From Hofstenia miamia (lineage: Eukaryota > Xenacoelomorpha > Acoela), in the NCBI GenBank assembly GCA_004352715.1, contig SCFE01000059.1, positions 406,696-470,695 of the forward strand: a stretch of DNA of 64,000 nt, read 5' to 3'. Both the position numbers and the translations under genes were made by a program. The stretch's first letter is position 1, and the number at the start of each line of letters is the position of its first letter. The notes beneath the pieces were generated by a model that did not search any database, had not been told where the DNA came from, and worked only from the letters and a program-made list of their open reading frames with translations. This document shows, piece by piece, positions 1 to 11,696 of this stretch.

Positions 1-549
1 TCTATTTTTAACCAGCGACATTTAGTCATCTAATTTTAGAAGCTTTGATTTTTATTGTTTTTATAAAAAACCATTTTATCAATGAATTTTTTTTGTATAA
101 TGTCCAATGAATTTTAATGGATTTTGAAGATTTGAAATAATCATTTGTTAATTCCTAAAATGTTATGCATTCCATTATCATTAATTAAAATTCAATAAAT
201 TTTAAAAACAAATTTAAGTTGAACGTCATAGTAATTGGACTTGCATATGCTTGCCTTTGGATTTAATGAAAGAAAACTCAAGTAAAGGTCGTTTTTAGAG
301 GCATCGCTTCGTTAAAATAATATATAATATAAATATATTATATATATATAATATAAAATAATATATATATATATATATATATATAATCTTAATGTCAAGA
401 AATAATAGTTCTTCTTTTAGATTAGAAGATGTAGCTTCTTCAATATCTTAGAATGAAATCATAATTTTGACAATCCCAAATCTCGAATAAGCTAATTTTT
501 CAAATTCCATTATAATGAAAATGGAAAGATTAATGCATTCATATTTTAG
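1..549. other. AT-rich non-coding stretch with TA microsatellite
   Basis: No supported gene. It is very AT-rich, and 321-386 is an almost pure TA/TATAA microsatellite. Open frames here are short and have no protein-like composition. Confidence 0.6.
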
Positions 550-653
550 AGCACTCGGAGATGATGTGAGAGATTACATTTACGATAATAATTATAAAAG
601 TCAACGGAGAAAACGGGCAGAAGAATTCTTAAATGAAAACTGGATGAATGGAG
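550..653 (+). CDS. possible exon, family not recognised
   Basis: A short open segment follows a TTTTAG acceptor (AG at 548-549) and ends at a GTAGAT donor (654). It reads one leading base, then ALGDDVRDYIYDNN, a basic stretch (KSQRRKRAEE) and FLNENWMNG, with one base left over. The composition is more protein-like than the surrounding AT-rich DNA. Its end phase does not fit directly onto the next coding-like exon at 7279, so another exon would be needed between them. It could belong to the same unidentified + strand gene or be a chance open frame. Confidence 0.25.
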
Positions 654-1811
654 GTAGATATAATGCATATACATATTTTTGATTTTCAACCAATATCGAA
701 GACATCTTAAATCGATAAAGATAAAAATATAGGGAGAGCGTCACAAAATATATGAACAGTCTTTCATAAAAACTAAACAACTTGTTATTTACTAATTATT
801 AATAAAAAAATTTTTACTTTCTTCAAAGTAAGTTGATTCTGATCATAATTGAAAACAAGCCATTGTTTGCCTGCTCTTCACGGCTCGTTTCTTTTTCCAA
901 ACAATTGAGGCTTGAAGAAAGGTGTAGTTAATAGTGTAAATATGTAAAAAAATATTAAAAAATTTATAAGATAAAAACTTTAAATAATACATTAGTTGTA
1001 TGAAATCAATTTTGCACGCTTTGGCTCACATTTTTCTTGAGTTTTTGTTCAAACTCAAGTCGGCTTGTTTCCAAGACTGATTTTTAGTTTACATCAATTC
1101 TCTTTGAAGGGTTTAATGGAAACACCTATATTTTACTTTACCTTCTGATAATGAAAAATATTCTAATCTTGTATCCTCAAGGTGTTGTAAAGAAATATAT
1201 ACCAACATCATATTTTTGGCAGAATCTGATTTAGAAACAGTAAGCTTCACAATATTATGTATTCGTGTTCCAAGGGCTACCTTAGGAAATCATTACTTAA
1301 TTTTATTTTTAATAAAGTTTACGTTTGAAACTACTAATGTACTTCTTGTAAATTATTTTTTTATTAATTAAAAAGTAAAATATTCAAGCATTTATGAATA
1401 GCTAACAGCAATCAATAGAAGCAGCATAGAAGCAAATTATACGCAATGTTGCATTTATCGTAATTTTCTTTTAACATTAATACAATATCGTGCATTTGCG
1501 ATGTTAATAGAAGCTGTAGTAAATTATTTGACCGATTGGTTGATATTGAATCATTTTGAGTAGAATATTTCTGGTTATTATTATTATATAAAAGTAATAT
1601 AATTTTAGCTGGAATTGATTACTATTGGCATAAGATGAGAGAGACGTCTGATGAAAAGCTTTACAAAATAAGCGCAAAACTTCCACAAAACCTAAAGGTA
1701 TTTGCTATTACTATTGTAGTTTAAAAACTACATTTTTGAGAAATCATATAAATGTGAAATAATAATAGTAATAATAATAATAATCATTATGGTGATGCAT
1801 GTATAATACTG
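654..1811. other. non-coding stretch, nothing recognised
   Basis: AT-rich DNA with no recognisable gene or terminal repeats. The right end (about 1764-1790) is an ATA/ATT microsatellite leading into the retroelement fragment at 1812. Confidence 0.5.
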
Positions 1812-2494
1812 GAGGAACACAGAAAATGTGACAGAGAAGAAAGCAACAAGTGGTTAAAGAAGGCAGGACTGAAAAGAGAAACCGAAAAACTAATAATGAC
1901 AGCACAGAAGCAAGCAATAAGAACAAACTGGGTGAAGAAACATATAGACAGAAGAGTAGAAGTGAGTGATAAGTGTAGGCTATGTAAGAAAGAGGCGGAG
2001 AGAATAGATCATCTGATAGCAGGGTGTGAGAAGTTGGACAGAATGAGCATAAGTTCAGGTATGACAAGGTGAGAAGAATAGTACATTGGAGCTTGAGCAG
2101 GCAGCAGGCAGCATGGGTTAGAAGCAGGAGACAAGTGGTATGAGCACAAGCCACGGGGCGTCATAGAAAATAAGAAGGTTAAGATACTGTGCGACTTCAA
2201 CATACAGACAAGCAAGGTGTTGGAAGCATGGAGGCAGACATAGTAGTGGTAGACAAAGAGAAAAGATTGGGATCAGTGATAGACATAACAGTACCAAAGG
2301 ACAGAAATGCAGAAAGCAAGGAGAAAGAGAAGATAGACAAGTACAGGGAGTTACCAGAGGAAATAGAAATGCTGTGGAAGTTAAAGAAGTGGGGAGAAGC
2401 AGTAGCACAGAAGGCAGCATTGTTAGGAACAGCTAGAGTCCTGAGGAAAGCTCTCAGACTCCCTTCCCCCGAGCTGAGAGGGATATCAGCATGA
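1812..2494 (+). pseudogene. 3' end of a non-LTR retrotransposon with restriction-like endonuclease (R2/NeSL-like), frameshifted
   Basis: The + strand carries the broken C-terminal region of a site-specific-type non-LTR retrotransposon. Seen directly: a zinc knuckle, CRLCKKEAERIDHLIAGC (C-x2-C-x8-H-x4-C, from 1974), then pieces reading HGLEAGDKWYEHKPRG and VKILCDFNIQ, then IVVVDKEKRLGSVIDITV. The same order (CCHC knuckle, then a (R/K)PD...D nuclease core) is known from the restriction-like endonuclease domain of R2, R4 and NeSL elements. The PD is altered to AD next to a one-base frameshift near 2226, and at least two other shifts or stops (about 2050-2150) break the frame, so no active nuclease can be made. 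It ends at a TGA (2492-2494). The reverse transcriptase is absent upstream. The exact clade is uncertain. Confidence 0.7.
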
Positions 2495-3267
2495 AACTGT
2501 GAGAAGTTAGAATAAGTATTATAAATATTTTCCCATAATGCTCAAAAACCAACTTTAATGCGCTAAAACATAACTACAAATCACAACATATATGCTTGTC
2601 GAAACAGCAACTTTTTAAAATCTTTCTTAAACACATCAATAGTAGGTGCAGTTTTGAGATAATGTGGCAGCATATAACAAATACTCGGCCCAGCAATGAC
2701 AAATGCCCGATCGCAAATTTTTAATACAACTCGTGACTCATATATTGCATATAGTTTTACCCTAAATGAACAATATGATGATTTTCCTGAGAAAATCCCT
2801 TTTTCTAATAATTAGTGTTAAATATAGAGCAAAGACAGAAAGTTTTCTTAACTATAGTCGTATTTTTCATCGTTGGTACAGCTCAAAGCGCTTAAGAACG
2901 CTTTGGTACAGCTGCACAAATGTTTTTGATTGTATAACATTTTGGAGCATTTTGCCGATGTTGTGGTTTGCTATTGATTTCTTCAAAAGATTAGATCGAA
3001 TAAACAGAAGCGTATGCTTGCTTGATGAAAATTATATTTTTATCTGAAATTGCTTATAAACATAGTTATCAGGCTATTTTAAAAATTGTAATTTAGAACA
3101 CTTTTAACGCTTATGTCAGAGGAAGATATCACAGCAAATCTAATCCAACATATTTGAACTTCACACCTGATCCGATGGTTAGTGGCTGCTTTTTAAAACA
3201 CTTATCTAATTAAATGATTTTTTTCAAAGTTGTATTCACTTAGGTGTTCTTATTTATTCATAAGTGG
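2209..3267. repeat. 1,059-bp block, copy 1 of an exact duplication across a single N
   Basis: This block is repeated base for base at 3269-4327 (constant offset 1,060), with one N at 3268 between the copies. Exact identity and a one-base gap point to overlapping contig ends that were not merged. It contains the tail of the R2-like element and the reverse-strand LINE tail. Confidence 0.9.
2581..2800 (-). pseudogene. C-terminal end of a LINE reverse transcriptase (CR1/jockey-like)
   Basis: On the - strand a segment reads YESRVVLKICDRAFVIAGPS, then LPHYLKTAPTIDVFKKDFKKLLF, with a stop at 2581-2583. This matches the common tail of CR1/L2/jockey-type ORF2 proteins, in which an F-x-x-AGP-x-x-WN-x-LP motif is followed by a short helix and the stop. 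The WN is replaced here. Upstream on the - strand the frame is broken (stops between about 2800 and 2950), so only the tail is recognisable. It lies tail to tail with the + strand element ending at 2494. Confidence 0.55.
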
Positions 3268-3268
3268 N

Positions 3269-4327
3269 CAAGCAAGGTGTTGGAAGCATGGAGGCAGACA
3301 TAGTAGTGGTAGACAAAGAGAAAAGATTGGGATCAGTGATAGACATAACAGTACCAAAGGACAGAAATGCAGAAAGCAAGGAGAAAGAGAAGATAGACAA
3401 GTACAGGGAGTTACCAGAGGAAATAGAAATGCTGTGGAAGTTAAAGAAGTGGGGAGAAGCAGTAGCACAGAAGGCAGCATTGTTAGGAACAGCTAGAGTC
3501 CTGAGGAAAGCTCTCAGACTCCCTTCCCCCGAGCTGAGAGGGATATCAGCATGAAACTGTGAGAAGTTAGAATAAGTATTATAAATATTTTCCCATAATG
3601 CTCAAAAACCAACTTTAATGCGCTAAAACATAACTACAAATCACAACATATATGCTTGTCGAAACAGCAACTTTTTAAAATCTTTCTTAAACACATCAAT
3701 AGTAGGTGCAGTTTTGAGATAATGTGGCAGCATATAACAAATACTCGGCCCAGCAATGACAAATGCCCGATCGCAAATTTTTAATACAACTCGTGACTCA
3801 TATATTGCATATAGTTTTACCCTAAATGAACAATATGATGATTTTCCTGAGAAAATCCCTTTTTCTAATAATTAGTGTTAAATATAGAGCAAAGACAGAA
3901 AGTTTTCTTAACTATAGTCGTATTTTTCATCGTTGGTACAGCTCAAAGCGCTTAAGAACGCTTTGGTACAGCTGCACAAATGTTTTTGATTGTATAACAT
4001 TTTGGAGCATTTTGCCGATGTTGTGGTTTGCTATTGATTTCTTCAAAAGATTAGATCGAATAAACAGAAGCGTATGCTTGCTTGATGAAAATTATATTTT
4101 TATCTGAAATTGCTTATAAACATAGTTATCAGGCTATTTTAAAAATTGTAATTTAGAACACTTTTAACGCTTATGTCAGAGGAAGATATCACAGCAAATC
4201 TAATCCAACATATTTGAACTTCACACCTGATCCGATGGTTAGTGGCTGCTTTTTAAAACACTTATCTAATTAAATGATTTTTTTCAAAGTTGTATTCACT
4301 TAGGTGTTCTTATTTATTCATAAGTGG
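3269..4327. repeat. 1,059-bp block, copy 2 of an exact duplication
   Basis: Identical to 2209-3267. It therefore contains a second copy of the endonuclease tail (+, 3269-3554) and of the LINE tail (-, 3641-3860). These should not be counted as independent insertions. Confidence 0.9.
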
Positions 4328-6475
4328 AACTCGAAGAGGAGTTTCCTCTAAAGATGGACATGGACCGGGCTTGGCCAAATATATTGCAAAAATGAGATGA
4401 AATTTCACTAAATCTGGATGACTATTAGTGTTGAATCAGGTCAGGTCTATCAGGCTTAATCACATCAGGTCGAAAGTCAGCTCTAGGACAAAACAGAAAC
4501 AGAATCATGTCTTAGGGTTTTACTTCATTACATATGTCATGTGTCACAGGCTGGCGAGAAATAACAAAAATTATTCCTAAGATAACAGTATATAGTTACT
4601 ATATCCAACCAGTGCAACGCCAATGGCAAATGTTTTGTTGATTTTTGATTGGTTTTCAGATAATAATAGGGTCAACCTTCGAACTCAATGAAAAGTTTAT
4701 GTCCACATATCATTTAAATGTGGTAGTGTTACAGTTGATGTTTACATCGCAGACATCCTAAATAGTATCAAGGTGTTACTATGATGCAAGAATGGGCTGA
4801 ATTTAAAAAAAAATAGTTTACTTAGAATAAGTTACTGTTTCTTTAGAATATTTTAATACCTATCATTGAAATACAGTGTAAACGAAAAATGGAAATAGAT
4901 TGGAGAAGAAGAAGATATTGTTTTATAAAATTCCTTCCTCTATAGGCATCAGGGTAAACAGGTTTAAATCATATCCAATTTGATACTGGTGCAGGTCAGG
5001 TCTGGTCAGGTTTGAAGTGCAGGTGAAATCATCTCTAATGACTATTATGAACCAAAACAGAGTGAGTGCTATAGACCAAAAACAAAATGTTTTCGTCTAT
5101 AAATTTCACATTAGCTCTTTATAATCTGCTTATGTTCAATTTAGGTATTTCTATTTCAGCTTTTATTCAGAGTTCCTATTTTAATCAAACTGTAGTCTAG
5201 CAAACGGTAAAATTGAAGTGTTTTTGAAAAAGTGAAATAAATGAAATAAAATTGTGCCGAACTGAGTAGCGTCAAACCATGTTTTTCATTAACACAGTTT
5301 TTTCATGAGATATCAATAAAATTTTATCTGTTTTATTAATTTTTTGAACCTTCTAGTTCATTATAAATTTGTTTTTGCACAATTTTTTATATATTTATTG
5401 TACTTTTTAGAAATGTTTCAAATTGCTATGCTAGTATTTCACAAATGATCAATACTTTCAATAAATAAGTATGTTTCAATTATTCTTTTGTACAATCAAA
5501 TAAAAATTCTTGGAAGCAAAATGAAATCTTCAGTTATTTAAACAAACATCTTGCAGAAAAGTCCAATGAATGCTGAAAATTTCTTCCAAAATTTCAAGTT
5601 ATAAATACTAAAAATTTTGCAGAAACAAACTTTTGTCATTATCACATCAAGAAATTAATTACATTCTTTCAGATTTAAAGAAAGTGAAATGCAATTCAGT
5701 ATCTCTTTGAAAAGAACTTGAATATAGAGATGCCTTGTAACTGAAAAAGTGAAACCTTTGGCTTCATTAAAAACAAAAATCGAACCAATTTTTTCGTTTT
5801 GAAATTGAGAATATTTTGACTCCTGGAGACTGTTGCAGAATTATATTAACAAGATTTAGAAAATTATTTACATGACCCTTAATTTCTCTTTTGGCCATGT
5901 TGATTCAAGTAACGTACTTGCAAATTTAACACATAAAAACTCTAAAAACTTACTAAAAGAATGCCATAAGCAGAATTTTTTCTGGCAGATTCCTCACTGA
6001 AACCTACTTTTTGCAAAAATCTTTTTCATAAATCTGAGTTGTGTAAAAAAAAAATCTGCTTTTATTTAAAGTTTTAAGGACATATTTTACACATTATTAA
6101 TTGAATTCTTGACTAGTTTACTATTAGCTTGCGCAATGAAATTTATGTAAAAAGCATGTTACTTATGTATATGTATATTAAACCTGATTAAAAAGAAAGC
6201 TTTGTGAGTAAACATTTTTCGAAAGTGTCACACAGCTTGCTGTCTTTTAAAAAGTTAGCAAATTGTTGGTGAATGTGCACCCATGAAGTGAAAATGTGTA
6301 CAAAATAGTTTTGTAGTATCTGATGTACTTTAAAATATTTACTATCTTTTGATGGAAGTTCAGATTTTTTGGAATTCATTCAAATTATGCAAAGCTTAGA
6401 TAATCATGTTTTCTAATTACCATGGGACTAACTTCAAACAAATATTTTTTTCCACAGATAGACTGCTTAAAACAC
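4328..6475. other. non-coding stretch with GGTCAGG-type motifs
   Basis: No gene supported. 4434-4482 and 4985-5030 carry loose repeats of AGGTC/GGTCAGG, unlike the AT-rich surroundings. The remainder is AT-rich without recognisable coding or terminal repeats. Confidence 0.5.
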
Positions 6476-6900
6476 ATTAACCTTAAGCTGCCTCACAAAT
6501 TTGAAATTCTTGGAGGATGAACAGGTCTATCGGGAATATTCTTTAATGCGAGGTTGAAAACATTAGTTAAAGCGAATTGCTGTGGCTGAAGTTGTTGAAA
6601 AGATTAAAAAATTTTTTGAAAATTTTGAATTTTTGAAAAATATTTAAATTCTATTTATACCTAGCGTTCATGTATTTATAAAGTTTCGAGCCCATGGAAA
6701 CGACAAAGAAATTTGAGCGTCTCTTGATATGTTAAAAGATATTCCAAACCAATTTAGGAGTTTCCTTCGCAAAATCAGAAGAAGAGACTCTCCCTATCTT
6801 GTATTGATTTCAGATTGAGCATAGCATTAATAGTTTTTGAGCTATAGGGGTTTGAAAATATTTCTACAATAATTAAAAAAATATTTCCAAAAATGCCCGT
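6476..6900 (+). repeat. dispersed repeat, family A copy 1
   Basis: About 425 bp that aligns over its length to 28844-29310 in the same orientation. Shared landmarks are CCTTAAGC near the start, ATTCTTTAATGC, ATTGCTGTGGC, GTTGTTGAAAAGAT, CTTGATATGT and TTAATAGTTTTTGAG. The copies differ at many sites and by indels, so both are old. No coding sequence or terminal repeats were found; family unknown. Confidence 0.75.
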
Positions 6901-7278
6901 GACCGAATTGTTGTTAATTTAACTGAGCGAGCTTGGGCTTAGGTCTCCTTTGTTGGCTTGTGTTCTCATCATAAGATGTGGAATTTGATACGCTCCAAAA
7001 TATTCATGACGTTTTAATAATAAGGCTTGGTTGTTCAGGTACATTAAAGACCCAAAGTTAATTTTATAAATGTGTAGTGCACTCTTCCTCTAAGTTATAT
7101 TTGCCAATGAAAACAAAATCACAAACATTAGAATTTGGTTGATAAATAATTATTACAACAGGGTAACCAGTTCTTTCTTATTTAATTAATAGATCGACAG
7201 TTATATTTTTTCATTAAATAAATCTCGGTTTTCATTTAGAATTTATTGTTACTAAAAGCAAGTTTTCATGTGCTTTAG

Positions 7279-7491
7279 GTAAACCCACAAATATTTTCTT
7301 CAATTAATCAAGCGAATGATAAAGTTGCTAAAATGAGATATGCACGAGAAAAGGCTGTTTCACATTCACAAAAGTTTGAAGACAAATCCAACGTTCTTTT
7401 ATACAATGGGGGTCTGAAAGATCCAGAACAAAACGATGATTTAAAACGAATTGTGACAATCCCACCGTTTCCACGACAGGTTCACTTAAAT
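7279..7491 (+). CDS. exon of an unidentified gene (exon i)
   Basis: A 71-codon open segment bounded by a TTTAG acceptor and a perfect GTAAGT donor (7492). It begins VNPQIFSSINQANDKVAK and ends PPFPRQVHLN, with charged, soluble-protein composition and no stops. It is in phase 0 at both ends and joins in frame to 8311-8363. I do not recognise the family. It does not match the CLUH region that should precede the exon at 14435, so it may be a separate gene or a very divergent part. The intervening open segment 7492-8310 is intron-like. Confidence 0.5.
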
Positions 7492-8310
7492 GTAAGTGAA
7501 TCACTTCAATTTGGGTAGAGAAAAATTCATTTTACAAAGTAGATAGAAAATTGTGCATTTTATAAATATAGTTGAACCTATGAATACTGCGAAACCATTT
7601 GATATATGAATCCTACAAACAATAAGAATTAAGATTTGAAGGTTACTTAGAGGGTAGTTCAATGAATAATTTCATGTGAATATAAACAATTTTTCTAAAG
7701 AAATTAATTGGTGGAATTTTACCTAACCTATAAATGAAACTGGTTAGTGGCCTTAAACGTTTTTCTTGGGCCAGTGCGGAAATCGATTTATTTCCTTAGA
7801 AAGCATGACTTTGCATGTTCGCAAAAATGACTCGGACTGCATCAATTGCTTATTACAAGACAAACACATACTGGTATTTAGCTTTACGTGTATGTTTGTA
7901 TTTTTTCTTTTGAATTCTCTAAAGCTGTACGTTTCCTTAATATATCTCCATAGTCTTGTAACTTTTGATATCACAGAAATGGACCTACTAAAATAGAAAT
8001 ACAAGTTTACCTGTCATATAAAAAATCATTAACTGTTATATTTGAAAATTCTTAGATAAGAGAATCACCGCATGAAAATTTAATAGTTGAGAAGTTTTTT
8101 ATTCTCTCAATAATTTACAGTATTTTATTGATAATAGATAATTAAATGCAGCATCGAATTTACAATCTCTCATGAGGTATTTTAAAGCTCAGTTCTAACT
8201 CTTCTTTAGAATTATTGTAAGTTAAAAAATATACTACCAAATGACGCTGTCTCGTATAAAAATAAGTACTTTGCGTAAATTGATATCATTTCATACCATG
8301 TTGTATTTAG

Positions 8311-8363
8311 GATGGAACTGAATTAGATCCATTGACCGAAGGCGACTTGAAATTAAATTCCAG
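8311..8363 (+). CDS. exon of an unidentified gene (exon ii)
   Basis: A short exon after ATTTAG, reading DGTELDPLTEGDLKLNS plus two bases, followed by a GTAGTC donor. Its phases fit exons i and iii exactly, which is the main support for it. Confidence 0.4.
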
Positions 8364-9197
8364 GTAGTCATTTTCATGTCTTTATTACATTGTGCAAATA
8401 TATACTGATGTTTTCATAAAATACTGGTTTTGTGCATTTTTTTCTTCTACATTGTAAATTTTAAAAATGAATCTAGGAACTTTATATGCATTGTCTATTT
8501 CCTATTTCTCGGTAATGTACAAAAATTATATATTGAAAATAAATCAACATTATATTTATCATTACAATTTTGACCTAAATTTTCATTCAGAAATTTAATC
8601 ACTTCACAATTTTCACCTTACACCTGAAATTGTAATGTATCATTGATGAGAATTTTATCTTAAAAATTCATGCTGATGTGATTTTAGAAGTCATTGTAGG
8701 CTTTATCATTGTATTTCCAAATGTATCGCAAATGCATATACATACATATAATTTGACTTTATTTCTCTATATTTGTTACAAAAAGCTATATTAAGCAGAG
8801 AACAATGTATTTTAAAAATTGAAAAGTTATTTTTCGGCAATTTGTATTAGTTTCGTTTTGCCTTACTTTGCCCACTTGCACCCCCTCTGCAGTTGCTATG
8901 TGCAACTGAGACTGAGATGATAGGATGACGTGACAATACTTGCTGAATCCAATTGGGACAAGAATCGGAAAGCAATAGGTAATAAGTAGAGCAGATGTCC
9001 TTCTTTAATTTGGTACGGCCTGCATATAGCATTACTTAACTAATTTTAAAAATAATTTAAAAAAATTGCGGCCCCAAGCAAAAATCCAGTATGGTCGGGG
9101 TAAAAAAAGTGCGTAGAGGCACTGCTGACCTTATTCTAATATGCGTAAAAACATTTTATATTTATTCTCATATTTACTTTTGTCAAAATTTACTTAG

Positions 9198-9385
9198 ATT
9201 GTGTTTTCTCCAAGATGATCACTTCAGAGCGATTCCTACATTCTCAAGAAGAATGAACAATGATCCAACACAAGGATGTGTTCCAACTCCCAAATACGTT
9301 CGTCTGTCTAATAATAATTCAGTTATAACATCTTCACGCCTTTTCACGCCTCATTCCGAAAGCCTTAGAGAGCTCACATCCCAAG
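9198..9385 (+). CDS. exon of an unidentified gene (exon iii)
   Basis: It starts after ACTTAG (AG 9196-9197), supplying the base needed to complete the arginine codon begun in exon ii, and ends CAAG/GTAGTG. The peptide includes DDHFRAIPTFSRRMNNDP, VPTPKYVRLSNNN and SSRLFTPHSESLRELTSQ: rich in Ser, Pro and Arg, probably a flexible or phosphorylated region. A closer acceptor at 9213-9214 was rejected because it breaks the frame. Its end leaves one base, which does not fit the CLUH exon at 14435, so at least one exon is missing or the gene is separate. Confidence 0.45.
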
Positions 9386-10605
9386 GTAGTGTTGTATCAA
9401 TTACATTAGTGCCCTAAAATATAATTGTGGTTTTTAACATGAATTAGTAAAAGTCGTTTAAGAAAATTATTATATTGCTTAGGAGCATTAAAAATATTGT
9501 TAATATGCGTACGTTTGTCCGAGCTGAGTGTAGCATCATCCAAGAAAGAACAACCAAAACTCTATCAATGATTTATGTTAATTCTTGGAAAATGCATTTA
9601 CTAATTTTGATAGTTTAATTTCGGCAAGTAGTAGTCACCAAAATGGTTTGACAAAATTACGTGTGGACGAAAAGCCTGCACACAGTTCTGCAAAGCCACG
9701 TGGTACGCAGAAATTTAAACCCTGGGAAAACCAAAATTGAAATTAGGCGACTGGTACTTGTTTAGCAGCATTTAATCGGTAAATATGTTTTAATAAATTT
9801 TGTATAAATAGAAAACCACGAGCTGTGAATATGATGAACATTAACCTCGTTATATTTTCTTTTGTTATTGCGGTTTGATTATTTATTACGTTATGCGCAG
9901 CTAAACGGTTTTCTGTGTGCAACAATCGTAGTGCTAGCAGTGGAGGAGTAGTTAATGGGTATCGCGCTCGATTGTTGTATTGCAGCTAAGTTATGGATAG
10001 GTGTAGGGATTTTCCTCCCGTTTGGCTCGCACTCAATTCATTCCCTAGCATGTAGTAACAAATGCAACAAAGGCGTTTTTGCCATCGTAAGTAAATATTA
10101 CTATTTACATTAACCGAGTTTTAGATCCAAATTATGACGAATAATGTGACCAATAATGTGACCGATTTTATAGTTATTTTAATAGTAGTTTGTAGCTAGC
10201 GTTTGTACATAGTTTTTAGTAGCTAGCGTTGTGTCTTATTTTTAACGTGTCAGTAGTTTATAGTTGATTGTTTGTATCGTAATTTATTATATGTAGGAAG
10301 CTGCTCTATATGATATTAAATGTTTTTTACGGAATAGCAGCTAGTGTCTGTCATTGCCGACAACTACTGACAATATACGAATAGAGCTTGAGCACTAAGT
10401 CGATTTGTGTTCATAGTTTATTTCACTCATTAAGGCACACATAACAAACATGGTTTCATGAGACTGAGCTGAGTTGGACTCACAATGGATCGGATCTGTA
10501 ACTACGGAAAAGGATGGAGTTGTTGATAGTTCTGGCGAGCCTGTTATGATCTCAGTGACTTGGCGTCGGGCAAGTGCGCCCAGAGATTTCAATCCTCTTC
10601 CATCG
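9386..10605. other. non-coding stretch before the LTR repeats
   Basis: No supported gene. Base composition is more balanced at 9940-10600 than on either side, which may mark part of the LTR element or another old insertion, but no boundaries could be fixed. Confidence 0.4.
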
Positions 10606-10803
10606 ATGGAGTATCTAAATAATACTACTTACTAATTGTTATTGGAATATCTGTTAATGCAGTGTGGAATATACAATTAAAGGAAAGAAGAGGAAAATTA
10701 GATAATACTTACCCCGTGATAGCTGGCGCTGATCCCTTGATTGATTCTCTAAGTAGATTATCGAGTTATGAAGTGTTAGTTTCACCTGGGTAGCGATATT
10801 ACA
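10606..10803 (+). repeat. LTR-like repeat, copy 1
   Basis: About 198 bp homologous to 10863-11060 (offset 257) with a few substitutions, so these are diverged copies and not a pure assembly echo. It ends ...GATATTACA and is followed by unrelated sequence, not a primer site. It probably represents another LTR of the same family. Confidence 0.6.
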
Positions 10804-10862
10804 CTGTGTATAGCATTGAAATCAAAGTTAAAGATATCTTTTAATATCAAAGACACTAAACN

Positions 10863-11060
10863 ATGAAGTATCTAAATAATACTACTTAATAATTGTTATT
10901 GGAATATCTGTTAATGCAGTGTGGAATATACAATTAAAGGAAAGAAGAGGAAACTTAGATAATACTTACCCCGTGATAGCTGGCGCTGATCCCTGGATTG
11001 ATTCTCTAAGTAGATTATCTAGTTATGAAGTGTTAGTTTCACCTGGGTAGCGATATTACA
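10863..11060 (+). repeat. 5' LTR end of a Ty3-type element, copy 2
   Basis: Second copy of the LTR-like repeat. It ends in ...TTACA directly before the primer-binding site at 11061. Its left side is cut by the single N at 10862, so the full LTR may be longer than the 198 bp seen. Confidence 0.65.
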
Positions 11061-11078
11061 TGGCGACCGTGACAGGAC
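11061..11078 (+). promoter_or_regulatory. primer-binding site, complementary to tRNA-Arg (UCG type)
   Basis: The 18 bases TGGCGACCGTGACAGGAC directly follow the LTR end. TGG is the complement of the tRNA CCA tail, and the rest is complementary to the 3' end of an animal tRNA-Arg(UCG) as I recall it (ending ...GTCACGGTCG-CCA). This is where the primer tRNA would anneal to start minus-strand DNA synthesis. Confidence 0.7.
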
Positions 11079-11313
11079 GCAGAATCTGTCTACTCTTAGA
11101 AAAAATTCTTTTATTACTTGGAAATTTCAACGTGTAATTTTGGACAACTCAGTTTAACTCATGATCCAGTTATGATTCGATAAACGTTTCGTTAGTGAAC
11201 ACCTTGCAAATTGCTAGTTACGAAAAATTTTTTTTGATCTAAGAAAAGTAAAAATTTGGTAAGATACTCAGAAATGAACTCCTTCGTGAATAGTAGAATT
11301 GTTGCAACAGTCT

Positions 11314-11696
11314 ATGAGAAAGATGCATACTCGAAGCAGTAACCAAAAGAAAAACTCTAAAGGGAAGAATACACCTAGAGAGTCAACACCCGAAACCCCC
11401 ACAGTGAGTCGTTGTGACCAAGAAACAAGCGCGATTCCTTTCACCCCCACGGCAGAATCGGAAATGCAAACCGTACCGGAAACTCAAGTAGATTCCCTTG
11501 AATTACTTGCATTGCTGCGAAAAAACACAGAGACAGAAGCAGCACTGAAAACAGAGATTGAAAATTTGAACCAGAAATTCGAAGAAGTTGACACCGAAAG
11601 GAGACAAATGATCCTGGAGATTAAATTAGACACGAGTAAACGTCTAGAAGAACAGAGAAACCTTTTTCAGGTGCAAGTGGACACGCTAATGCAGAG
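11314..11696 (+). CDS. gag-like start of the LTR element, cut by a gap
   Basis: An open frame with its first ATG at 11314, about 235 bp after the primer site, runs into the 1,000-N gap. The peptide has a basic, Ser/Lys-rich start (MRKMHTRSSNQKKNSKGKN) and then a likely coiled coil (LLALLRKNTETEAALKTEIE onward, heptad-like with Glu/Lys). Position after LTR and primer site argues for gag. No capsid or zinc-knuckle motif is visible before the gap. Confidence 0.6.

Noticed and set aside
1744-2420. Leucine/cysteine-rich - strand frames of 100-136 residues
   Set aside because: They are the antisense of the + strand endonuclease-like retroelement tail, which shows real motifs.
9213-9385. Alternative acceptor at 9213-9214 for the unidentified exon iii
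   Set aside because: It produces an immediate stop with the phase left by exon ii; the acceptor at 9196-9197 fits.
9940-10050. Possible tRNA-derived SINE head (A-box-like TAGTTAATGGG)
   Set aside because: No acceptable B box follows at the right distance, and no second copy was seen in the window.
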